A DNA stretch of 64,000 bases from positions 20,268,729 through 20,332,728 of the forward strand of contig CM034309.1 in NCBI GenBank assembly GCA_019925795.1, read 5' to 3'. The notes below the pieces were generated by a model. The model saw only the letters and a program-made list of their open reading frames with translations. It had not been told where the DNA came from and made no database searches. Made by a program: the position numbers and the translations under genes. This DNA is from Dendrobium chrysotoxum (Eukaryota > Streptophyta > Magnoliopsida > Asparagales > Orchidaceae). This document shows, in pieces, positions 24,901 to 36,800 of the stretch (position 1 is its first letter; every line of letters begins with the position of its first letter).

Positions 24901-27900
24901 TTGCTAGGACATCAGCACTATCATAACCATCCTCCACATTTTCAATATCTCCTTCATTGAACCTTTATTGGTTCTTGTTCTTCCTCTCCGGGCCTTGCTT
25001 CTTGAGATGAACTTTTTTATGACAAAGAAAGTATTTCCTTCTTGATTGCGATATAGATATTAATGAAAATTCCTACAATGCAAATCTCATGGGAAATGAT
25101 TATAGCATTGAACTTGAAAGAGATAGTTGCAATGCAAGTCTTAAGGGAGATGACTGTAGTGCAGGATTTAAAGAAAAAGGTTGTGGCATACTCGTAGAAG
25201 ACAACTACAATGTAACTCTTACTAGAGATGACTTCGACAAAAGTCTTGCTGGAAATGACTATGATGCAAGTCTTACGAGAAATGGCTATGGCATGTCCTA
25301 CAGGAAACACTTGAAACATAGTTTTTGCAGGAGTAGACTAAAACGCAAGTCTTCTAGGCGATGAAGATGACACAAGTGAAGTATATGACAAAGGTCTCAT
25401 GAATAAGGCTACTTGCTAAGATTTCCCAAATGACTTGGGCAACCTATTAAACTTAAAAAAAAAAACTCATAAAATAAACTAAATTAAGGACTATGATAGG
25501 AAGTGGATGCAGAAATTTTCCAATCCCTAGGCTGAAATGCAATTTCAGAAAAACAAGAAAACAAACCCAAGGAAAATAGGGAGAAGAACACACAAATACT
25601 CTTTTTATTGCAAGATATATGAAGAAAAACAACAAGATACAGTTGGATCTTAAATTAGAGAGGAAGATCCAGCTCTCTCAAATTCCTAGCCGCTAGCTAG
25701 AGCCAACTCAACCTAAAAACAACCTAAATTCAACAAATACAACATTCCCCCTGACTCCTAGCCTAAACAAACTACTTAAAGCATACAAAACATAGTCAAA
25801 TGCCAAAACAACAACCCCCCCTTCCTTTTCCCTCCTAGCAGGCCCCTCTTCTCTTGTAACTCCGTCTTTGTGAGCTTCCTAAACTTTCCCTCAGGTCTCT
25901 CTCTTACCGTCTTCTCCTTCGAGGTCTCCCTTAGAAAATCCGGTGTCGGCTCTTTGGATGTTAAAAATGTGGTGGTCATCCTGTACGAACCTCTTGAGCG
26001 GCTGCCTCCAGCCCCTCTCTCCAGGTGCCTCTAATCCTCCACTAGCTGGGCTAACTCCATTGCCTCTCCCAAATCACAAGGTCTCATCACTCTAACTGTT
26101 GCCCGAATCTATGATTTGAGCCCTTTCATAAATTTCCTCTCCAGTATAGTCTTTGGAAGCCAGTTTAGTCGGTTGGTCAGGTGCTCAAACTGCTCACGGT
26201 ACTCTACCAGTATCCCCTCCTGCATCATAGTGAAGAACTGCTCATAGAAGTTTCCTCTCCTACTGATTCGAAATGTTTCAACAAGCAATCCTTAAACTCC
26301 CTCCAGGTCCATATGGGCCACCTTGTATCCCTCCACTGGTACCATGCCAATGCTTTCCCCTCCAATCACATCCCGACCACCATCAGTCTCTCCTCCTCCA
26401 TCAACCTATTGACGGTAAAATACCTTTCCACCCTATAGGTCCACCCATGTGCATCCTCTCCCTTAAAAAAGGGCATCTTCAACTTTCTCACCCTCGGATC
26501 TCATCCATTCCCACTATTTCCTCCATAATTTTTCATTCTCCAAGGGGTTGGTTCCCCCCAAATGTCCCGATTATCCTGTCTACGTTCATACAAACCCTTC
26601 GTCAAAATCCCCCATTCTCCTTTTAAATTCAGCACCTCTTCGATCATAATCAGCCCATCTCCTTTCAAATTCAACCTCTCTCATTTCAAATTTAACACAC
26701 CTTCGATCATAATCAACCCCTCTTCTTTCAATTTCAGCCCCTCTCTTTTCAAATTTAGCACCCCTCCAATCCACATACCCTCCACCCGACTCATCCCTAT
26801 GAATAGGCTCTATAGGGAGGCATTCTCTTCTCCCTCCAAAATCTACACCTCCTAATCTTCCCTTCACCTTATTGGATTAGGGCTTTCCCCCACTTCCTTG
26901 GCCGGCGGTGGCTTCCCTCGCCTCCGACGGCGCCGTTTTGGTTTGGAACTCGAGTATCTTCCTCATCATCTCCTCCATGATGAAAAACTTCCCTTCGATC
27001 TTCTCATGGATGGCTTAAAATTGCTTTTTCAAATATGAAATATTTTCTACAAAATCAGATTTCAATTGTCTTATCTCCTCTTCCAATACTTCTATCTTTC
27101 TTTCCGCCATAGGTACCCGGATCAAGGCTCCAAACCGCAAAAAACGGCCAAAAAACAATGCATCGGGCCTTCAAACAACAAAAAGCAGTAAGATTGGAGA
27201 GAAAAATGAAGCAGAAATTAGCGAGGAAGATTAATATTTTTGCCCAGAACACAATTCTGATACCAATTTAATAGGAAGTGGATGTATAAATTTTCCAATC
27301 CCTTGGCTGAAATGAATATCAGCAAAACCAAAAAAAAACCCAAGGAAAAGAGGGAGAAGAACACACAAATATATTTTTTTATTGCAAAATATATGAAGAA
27401 AAACAACAAGATACAGTAGGATTTTCAATTAGAGAGGAAGATCCGGCTCTCCCAAATCCCTAGTAGCCGGCTAGAGCCCACTCAACCTAAGAACAATCTA
27501 AATTCAGCAAACACAACATTCCCCCAGATCCCTAGCCTAAACAAACTACATAAATCATACAAAACATAGTCAAATGCCAAAACATCTCCCCCCCTTCCCT
27601 TCTCCCTCCTAGCCGAGCTGACCCCTTCCCATTTGAATTCCCCTCTCTCTCTCTCTCTCTAAGGGGTGCAGAACTCCTCCAAGCATATGCTTGTTTTGCC
27701 TCATCCGTTGTTCTGCCTCTCCCGCCTCACATAATTTCTGGTCGGTCTAGGAAGGACCGGCCCAATGACCGGCCTATCAAACTATTTATAATTTTTGTAA
27801 AGGATATCCTAATCTTTTTCAAGTAAAGTATGCAACATAGGTCTCATGGATAAGGGTTACTCGTAGGAATTCCCAAAGTATTTGAGGGACCTATAAAACT

Positions 27901-30900
27901 TGAAAAAAAATTATAAAATAAATTAAATGTGGGTCTATTTATAATTTTTGCAAACAACAACCTAATAATTTTCAAGAATATTTCTAGTAGCTGCCAGTGG
28001 ACGGCACATATCACATCCCCTCATGATCAAAAGATGTTCAAGCTATGCTTTTTCAAGGCTAACTCAATTGGCCCATTCAAACTGGGGTTAACTCATGCAA
28101 CTAGTGATGGCTTGTTGTCGGCTATTGTTAAAGTCTATAATTGACAATCAGAATATACATCATAGATCTCAATACAATAAGCACATCAATCATAACAGAT
28201 CAAAGTTTTAAAGGTCGGATTAACAAATATAATTTCAATAATGTTTGTCTCTAAATAGGGGCCACAGAAAAATGAAAACAATCTCCCACTATTTTAATAC
28301 ATGAATAAGTTACTCTCCTTGAGAGAACCATTATGCTGCAAACTATTTGCGAAAATATGGCTTGTGGAGGTCACAACAAAGTCGAGAATCCTAATCTTTT
28401 AGAAGGAATTTCACATAATTAGTGTGTTTGGACCTTCCCGCCTTCTATTATCATTAATTTTGAAGTATAAAATGCATACTAGATTGCTGTGGTAATTTAA
28501 ATTTTAAATTGTCAATCCAACTTAAAAACATATTAAAAATAATGCATGAACCTATAGCCTAAACCGAAGAATGAACTTAGGAATCAAATGCCTACAGTGG
28601 AGTTCAAAACAAAAAAACTATGCTTTAAAAACCAAGGTTTAACTACTATGGAACATTCACCAGGATGAATGTGTTTACCACCATTACCGGTATACTAATT
28701 ACTTCACAATTCTCCGAAGTAACATTGAAATAGTATGTTCAGAATAAGCTGAGATGTCAGTCATTAATGGATTTCATATTTCAATATAAAAACTAATAAA
28801 GGATCTCGAAATAATTAGCAAATACCTGCATAATTGTTGGAAAAGTTAAGCCAAACATCTCAAGGCCATCAACTGATCCTGGAAGCTGAAGAGAAGGAAG
28901 ATTAACTCTCCCAAGGTTGTGCAGCCTTCTAATTTCATTGTTCACCCTCTCTCTAACCATATTCCAACACTTAGTAGCGCTTACATGGATAAATATTTCA
29001 CTTGGTCTTTGCTCCAGCTTAATCTGATCCAGGAAGGCTATCAGTCAGATGCCATAGAGCATACTGATTCATTTATGTTAAGAACATAATGAAAAATTTA
29101 GGATCAAAACAGTAGAAAAAGATTTGGAAAGCAAAGTATAGTTGAAGTACCCCACAACTGGTTTTGCAACAATTAAATTTAAAAGATAAAGTTGAAGGCA
29201 TAATAACATAAAAAGATGAAAGTCCTTCAATAAATTCCTCTATCCAAAGAGAAGCTCAATCAGGTCGTTGTGGCTTTGTCATTCGCAAGCTCAAACAATG
29301 GTGGAAAGTAGAAACTAAAATAGTACAAGTTAGAAAAAAATTATTGACCTACTAGACAAGTTGTGGGCTCCGAAAATTCGGCCCCGACCTCCCCGTTGCT
29401 TTTCGGGGGAGTTTTAACAGGTTAAGTTCCAGGGTAAATTTTGGAAGGCAGATGGGTTTTTAGATAAGATACTACCCAGAGATTTTGCCCTCATTTTGCG
29501 AGGACTTTATGATCTGAGTTCTGGTTTCCTATAGGCGCAAACCCCTATAGTTAATTACCCCTCCCGATCACGAGAGAGAACTTTCAATTAAGGCTAGTCG
29601 TCGATCAGATACGTAGAGATACGTGTTATCTGGCATATAGTAGCAGCATAGGCATTTGGAACGTTTGAAAGTTTGGTTAAAAATTTTAATATTTAGAAAT
29701 TGAAATTTCACCATCTTGCACTTAAAGCGGATGGTAGGGGAATGGATGGTGGACCTGATCAAGATCCCATGGTTCCGTCATCCCGGGCCATCATAGCCCC
29801 TGGTCCACTTAGTCAGAGGTAGTCGACCCAACCTGACAGAAGGATCCTTGTCGGCAGCCATGGGTTGCTTCATCCAAGGGTACCTTGTAAACCTGGGGTG
29901 GGCATTTGTCTAAGAGGATAAATTTGAATCCACCTTAGCTGACAGAGGGCTTTGTGCCCTATCGATTATATCCTATTGATTCATATCTCAAGGATTTAAT
30001 GCCATTGGGCAATATACGGACTCTGGTCATGACCGTAATTTAGTGGTGCCATTTAGCCGCAAACCACCCAGTTCAGAGGGCTCCATCATAACTGTTTATC
30101 CTGCGGTGCCATTTGGCGGCAAAATCGCCGGTCAGAGGACACATATCACGTCCTTACTGGCAGGAGATTATCTGAGAATGAATCCTAGTAATATTTTCGA
30201 CTAGGGATTAGCTCTATGTGAGCTGAAGTAAATTTCAATTTATCCACCTCGACAAATTGTTGCGGAGGATAGATGGATTTTTGCTTTAAGCATTTGATGA
30301 TTAATTTCAATTTTTAAATATTTGGATTTCGATGATTTTTGAATTTTTGGATTTTTGTGGATATTTGGGTGGAACTTGGAAGGCATTTGAATACTTGAAA
30401 TTAACCCCTCCGTTTGATATTTTCTGTTCAACACGGCCATCATCACGATGTATGGGGTCATCTGAAAATACTTGTGTTTGTGGAAACTTTAACTTTGTGG
30501 AGATTTGAAGGCATTTGAAAATGGTTGGAGTTAACCCCTCCGGTTGAGATCTACGTTCAACACGACCATCATCGTGGTAATGGAGTCATTTGGGATTAAA
30601 CCTTATTGACTCTGTCGAGCTGTCGATAGAGGATCGAGTTTCGTAGGCTTTATGCCTTTGTAAATGAATTATTCATTTGCTAGGCTTTGAAGGCCTAATA
30701 TGAATTATAAAACAAATATTTCGGTGGTCATCGTGACTGAATATTTGTTCAATAGTTCGAGCTTGTCAACTCCTATCTACTCGTACAGGAGGATCAGGCT
30801 TGAACTCAAGTTTATTTGTTGACCCACACAACATCCCTAGATGTCATGTGTATACCTATAACATGCTTGCCGGGACCCATGCAGGCCGTGTGATTACACT

Positions 30901-33324
30901 TAGCCCTTTTGTGTACCTATATGTATACAAATTATGGTGCATGTGCGAGGGTATCTTTAGGATATTTGATGGGCCTTCCACGACAACTCGTGGAAACTCG
31001 TATTTGATCCGTAGTCCTTTCTGTATTTGCCTCTGGATGGTGGGTTGGATGCATGATTACTGTTCATCAAGAAACTTACAAGCCTTAATAATCTTATCCA
31101 ACTCAATGTTCAGAACCTGGTTAAACTGAGACTCATTCCATCTCTGAAAATAATGATTTGATCTGATTTTCTTTTCTCAGAACTGGTATAGGAATCAATA
31201 AGCGACTTCCTAATTATGCCGTCATCATCATTTTCTACTGTTGGCTTAAGTAAAGAGTCAATCATTTCAACATTCGATGATTGTGTCCTTACTGATGTCT
31301 TATGCTTCGAAGTCAGTGACCACTACCTTGAACTAACAACTGCGGCAATTGAAGGCACTTCAGGCCATTTGGAAGAATCGTGCGAGGCATATATTCCTAA
31401 AATAACTGTTGCAATCCTTAAGATGATTAGAACAACAGGTGCATTTTCTGTTTGTAATTGTGAGTTTAGGCCACCAGACTTTGCATCAATCTTTAACAGC
31501 ATATTTGTCAAATATTGATCATTAACTCTAGTGGGCGCGATGCAGTGTTTGTTGACATTCATTTCAACACATCTAGATGCGTCACCTCATCGTTTTCACT
31601 GCATATCGAATTCTTCTATTTGCAACTGACATTTTGAATGTAGCATAGGTCTCCTACAGTGTCATTGAATCCTTTTACTTGCAGGAAACTGGTGTGTACG
31701 ATTAGTGGACTATCATATTTACCTGCGTATCTCCCAGCGTTCATAAGGATTGTTGTGTATACTTGCAAGACTGTTGACATCAGTCGTATGGAGGTTTTCA
31801 GATTTGTAACTTGTCCATTGTCGTCCTTCACAAGAGAATAATTACGCTTGTTTTGTCAGTTGATGTTTGCCATTTATGGGTATATTATTCTTTATACAAA
31901 GGATCCTCCATCATTGCTTGCAAATACCCATCTTTCATTCACATGCAGATTGCATGTTTCTTGTTGTCACCTCCAAACAACTCTTCATATGAAATACCAC
32001 TTCTCATTACGTCGGCAATTGGCTCATAATATGAATGACAACATTCATACCATTGTCGATTAGAAATTTGTACTTCAACTGGCATAGTTCTCACGAACCA
32101 GTTATAATGCCCATTGGAGGTCTTACATTATAGCTTGTAAGTAGGTTGTCACACTCTTTGCAAGTTCTATTGATTGTTGCTTGAGGATGCATTATGCCCG
32201 ACGTTGTAGATGACTTATTATGGTCCAATGGCCTCCTCCCCATATCATGACTTTGATATAAAACCATATTCTTCATGCTCTCTTGCTATTTCAAATCAAA
32301 TCACACTTGCAAGTTCTTTGTTTTCAAAAGCAATTTGCAATTTATATAGTGTACTTGATATTAAACCCTCAATATCTTCATTCTAATCGAGGTGATCATC
32401 ACAAGTCAATTATTGTTATTCAAAAAGAAATTCCATGTCAAAGCTTGTAATTTATATTCATTGTATAGATCTTTACTTATTCATTTCCTTTTGATTTTAT
32501 CATTCTCATAATTCATGAACTTCATTTTCAAATGTTATGATTTTGGTCCAAGTTCTTATTAATCGTTTTAAGTTCTGTTCAAATCCCCTGTTGTTCAAGA
32601 ATCTGTATGTTTGGTCCTCTGCTATCCTTTTGAGTTCAAGTCCTCATTTTTCAGATAAAATTTCGGCAGCCTCCTGACGTCTCCCCTGTTTAGGAGAAAT
32701 TTCAGGAGTCATAGCCTACCTGCCATGTCAAAAAAGACGTGCATGGTCGGTGTCGTGGGACACCACGGCCATAATCTTCGTCTCCACCACGCCAAGAAAG
32801 TCGTGCATGAGTCTTCAGAGGTACCTGTTTGAAAAAGCAATTTTTCCCCGACGGAACTAAGGCGAGTATGGGTACTTATATTTTTGCCCTATCGTGCTAA
32901 GAAAAGGGCGCACAAGGATTGCCCTCCACGCCGCAAGCGCCGCACCAAGTTCCCTCCCACCACGCTAAGAAAAGTGAGTATAGTGGATCCCTTGGAGCGC
33001 CGCAAACACCGAAAACAGGACATTTTGGATATTATCTGTCTCACCACAAACACCGCGATGAACTTCTTTCCACAATGCTAAGAAAAGCGCGCATGGGTAA
33101 TTATTCGCCGCGCTATAAGTGCCGAGGACAGGTTTTCAAGGTTTGGAATTTTATACCTTGGCGAGGTGTCGATGATGGCGGCGACGATGGTGCAAAATAC
33201 ACAAAATCATTTTTCTCTTTTTTCTTTTTTTTTTTTCTATTTTCCCCCTTTTTTGTCTCTCTCTCTCTCTCTCTCTCTCTTTATCTTTCTCTTTTCTCTT
33301 TTTTTTTCTTTTCTTTTTTTTATC

Positions 33325-33375
<51 letters not shown>

Positions 33376-33782
33376 GTATATATAATTAGTATTAATAATA
33401 ATAACTATAATAATAGTAATTAATACAACTAATAACTACAAATAAAATAAAAAAGTATACCTGATTAGCTAAAGGAGGTAGGGTAGGCCTTGCTTTGCGA
33501 CTGGAGCAGAGAATCGGGCTTAAGGTTCAACTATAGGAGTCAAGAGGGGTCGGCCGAGAGGTTTTGAAGTCTGCAGCTAAGTGGAGTTCAGCAAGATGGA
33601 GATTGGATCGGATGCAAGAAGAGGAGCTCTCGGTTTGGAGCGGTGGAGAAGAGAAAGGGAGGATGGATCGGAGGTTTGAGGGAGTTCGAAGTGGGTAATG
33701 GGTTTGCGGTTGGACGAACAGATCAGCAAGCTGGACAGGGTCGGTCGTCAGGCTTGGGGTTTCGACTAGGTATGAAAGCTTA

Positions 33783-33832
<50 letters not shown>

Positions 33833-36800
33833 AGGAATCAGAAGACTCGATGGGGTTTGTGCGTGAGATCTGGAGTTGCTCAAGTGTTGGGTTGGCGGAG
33901 CTTCTGCGTATGGGAAGAGGTGAGTGCAGGGACTTGGCTGGATTGGGGCTTGAGGCCGGGTCGGGTAAGGAAGAAGAAGTCAAAGGAGGTGGAGCCCGGC
34001 CTTGTTGCTTACGTCTGGTTCAATAAGGAAGAGGGAAAGAAATTGACAGTGACGAGCTTAGGCAGCTTGATCATGGACTTCGACTGTGGAGTTGGATGGA
34101 TTCTGAGATCGACAAGGAGTCGGGTTAGGTTTGCGAATGGAAGGGGAAGACTCGCGTGAGAGAGGAAGCTTTGCGGGATTCTGAGCGTGGAGAGCGATGA
34201 AACGAACGAATGAACCTCGTTCATTCCTATTTTAACGACGAGCTCGAGCATAGTTTCGCGGGAAACTCAAGACAACAGTGCGATTGACAAGGGTTCAGCG
34301 GGATTTCGGGGATTCGACAAAGCTAAGGTATGATCTTATCTTTGTTTCTTTTGGGTATTATATAGAGGTCAACACAAGTGTATATTCTGTTCAAAGCCAA
34401 TCAGAGTAAAGATACCTCCTAGATGTTTCATCAAACATGGATGAAAGAAAAAACAAATAACATGTCACATAATGAATCATCCAAGTAAAAGAAAAAAAAA
34501 AAGAACATTACCATAAATAAAGGCCCAAGCAGTTCAGCGTCCAAAATCTCTGAAACATAATAGCACATCTGTGTAGGATCTAGTATGCTCCAGTATCGAA
34601 CTCGACTCCTGTATCCTGAATCGTAACGATTGAAAACACCATATTATTAGTATTTCTCATATAAGCAGAAATATTCACATCGTGAAATTAGCAGGCATAG
34701 TTGAGAAAAAACTTCAGAATCCCCAGCATCAGACATGACCACATGTATTATGATGCTGAACTAGAAAAAATCATGAAAAGAAAACTACCTTTGGGGAAAA
34801 TAGCCTGACTTGTAGACCATAACCTTCCTGAAAGAACAACACCGTATTCCAAGAGCTCAACATTGCAGTTTATTCGTCGCACTACCTTGGCCATTCGAGG
34901 CCCATTCTGTGTGTGGTTCTGTCTATGAACAGTATTTAATGGAAATGATGAACATGTTTCAATCAATTCCCCATTATCCCTCATGCTATTAAGAGAATCA
35001 GAATCATTAACCTTTCCAGCTTTGTTAAACTCATCTGAGTTTGAACTTCCAGTCAAACTTCCTGAGGACTGCTGCTTCTGGTCACTCCTAGCACTTTTAG
35101 TGCCACATTCACTTAGTTCTTTGGTTTCCAGATGGTCCAGTACATGCCCTGCAATAGATGCATTTACACGTGTTTTATGATCAGAGGCTCCCTCAGCAAT
35201 GGAAACTACAGGAGAGTGAGATGGAGAATTAGAGGAACAGTTTCCAGAGCTTTCCCCTTTTCCTTGTTCTTTGGGTTCTAGGGTAGAAGGGAGAAGAGAA
35301 TGGACAATGTTTTTCAATCCATCCTGCTTATTATCTCTTTGTTTATCAACAATTGTTGGGCATATCCTGGGCATAGCCAAAAGCTGTTTGTTTGAAAAAT
35401 TACAGATTGTTTCCTTGCCATCAATATTCACAACACCCCCAGGATTGTCTCCGTTACTTGGTATCTCCTTTCCTGACCTTGGAGGAATTATTTGTTCCCT
35501 TCTGTTGCCAACATTATATGGTAATGGATCTTTCTTACCGGCTGGTAAGTTATTGCTGACACAGGAAACACTTAAATTTGTGGGGCATTGCTGCTTAACG
35601 TTAGGTTCCAAGGGAGAGCAACTCATATAGTTTCTCACATTTGCTTTACTTTCCACAGTTTTGGTGTTCACTACACATTCTTCAGAACTTTTATCGTGAG
35701 AACTGATGCATACTTCAGTGGTCTGTTGGTTCCGAGCAAGTTTAATTTTCAATAAAGAATTATCTTGCAGACCTGGCTCCTTGGCAACAGATGGGACTGT
35801 TGACTTTATATGTTGGCACAGTGTGGTATTAGCAATAGCTAAACTAGAATCAACTGCCAGCATTTTAGTGTTGGCATTAGTTGCCGCTTGCAATACAGAT
35901 TGCTTACCATCTTGCGCTGAACTAGTATTCTTAGAACTTACTGAAAAATCAAGACTCATGCTCACTTTATCATTTCCTTTAGCTTCTGAGCAATCTTGAT
36001 CAGAGAACCTGGATTGAAATGATTTCTCTTTGTTGACATAAGAGCTCAAACTCAGCTTAAGATCCTGCAGTCCCCACTTATGAACAGAACTCAGTTTTCC
36101 TCCTACAGCGTCACTAAGAGTGTTCAGCTCACTTATTTCATAGCGAAATAGGAAAAATCTTGTTTTCCAATCACACGAGCAGAGATGCTTTGCGTGAATT
36201 AAACATGAGAATTTATCAGGTGAACATGAGCAACCAGCAGCTGAAAGGTGTAAATCATAATGGCACAGTACACATTCTCGTTCGCTTTCAGCGTCAAATG
36301 CTGAGTCCATTTTTCTAATCTGAGAGGAAGAAAGATGTTCCCTTCTAATCCTCTCCAATTCAACTCTAGCCTGATAAGAAACCAGCAGCACCAAGATGAG
36401 ACGCCTTAGTATTCACCTTATGGAGAGGAAGTGAGGAAAAAAAGTATAAGAAAAAATGCTGAGCATTTAGGATGGAGCCCTCACCTTCAGCGACTTTGCT
36501 AGGACTCCAACAGGTCCAGATGTGTCTTTCCATACACGATTTTCAGGTGTGTCCTTCTTAAGAAATAAGACATTCCACAATGCCCTGACAGCTTCTCTTG
36601 CCGCTCCCAACAAAAGCTTGTCATGGGATATGGTTATCTTGCGCATTTGTTCACAGTACAGTTCCACAGCATTTTGTCCATGAGGTAGCCAGTCAACAGG
36701 AGCTATATTAACAGCCTCTGCACAGTTGAATCCACAATTGAAACCTGAATGATATGCTCGGGGAAAGGTAAGAACAAATTCTCCTGGATGTTGTATGCAA

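Larger units (their letters stand above)
25494..27779 (-). mobile_element. non-autonomous Ty3-gypsy-type LTR element, gag only, pol deleted
   Basis: Minus-strand element: 5' LTR 27779-27269 (starts TGATAGGCCGG), a primer-binding site complementary to initiator tRNA-Met (TGGTATCAGA, 27265-27256), a gag reading region, and a truncated 3' LTR (25838-25494, ends CCTATCA). The flanks are gacta and aacta, a 4/5 match for a 5-bp target duplication. gag has an N-terminal coiled-coil-like part, the 8-residue repeats, then the typical block with HGWTYRVERYF and ALAWYQWRD. The gag frame breaks off at KRG just where a zinc knuckle is expected and joins the middle of the LTR. Protease, RT and integrase are gone. 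One or more stops are present. Confidence 0.82.
25378..27980. repeat. tandem duplication of about 155 bp, unit 1 split by an LTR element
   Basis: 25378-25493 and 27827-27940 match closely (both contain ggtctcatg, ttcccaaa and aaaataaa landmarks in the same order). The sequence right of the LTR insertion (27780-27826: actatttataatttttg) matches the end of unit 2 (actatttataatttttg-like at 27933-27980). Removing 25494-27779 gives two head-to-tail units. Confidence 0.75.
22262..28825 (-). other. JMJ intron 10 (6.6 kb), filled with retroelements
   Basis: Lies between the FYRC exon (ends ATGCAG|GTATTT) and the last exon (acceptor cag at 22262-22264). It contains a Copia relic, a 27-bp minisatellite, a ~155-bp tandem duplication and a gag-only LTR element, all described separately. 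The parts 27980-28825 show no recognisable element. Confidence 0.85.
29024..34511 (-). other. JMJ intron 9 (5.5 kb), repeat-rich
   Basis: Separates FYRN (exon 9, donor TTTATG|GTAATG) from FYRC (exon 10, acceptor cag at 29024-29026). It holds an AGO4-like pseudogene fragment, a tandem pair near 30360-30600, a degenerate repeat near 32720-33130, and microsatellites. 29350-30800 and 33470-34350 look LTR-like (hairpin ctccccg...cggggg at 29388-29412) but no LTR pair or coding domain was identified. Confidence 0.75.

Noticed and set aside
33527..34159. Several ORFs with His-Thr or Val-Cys repeats
   Set aside because: They are translations of the (GT)n/(CT)n microsatellite inside JMJ intron 9.
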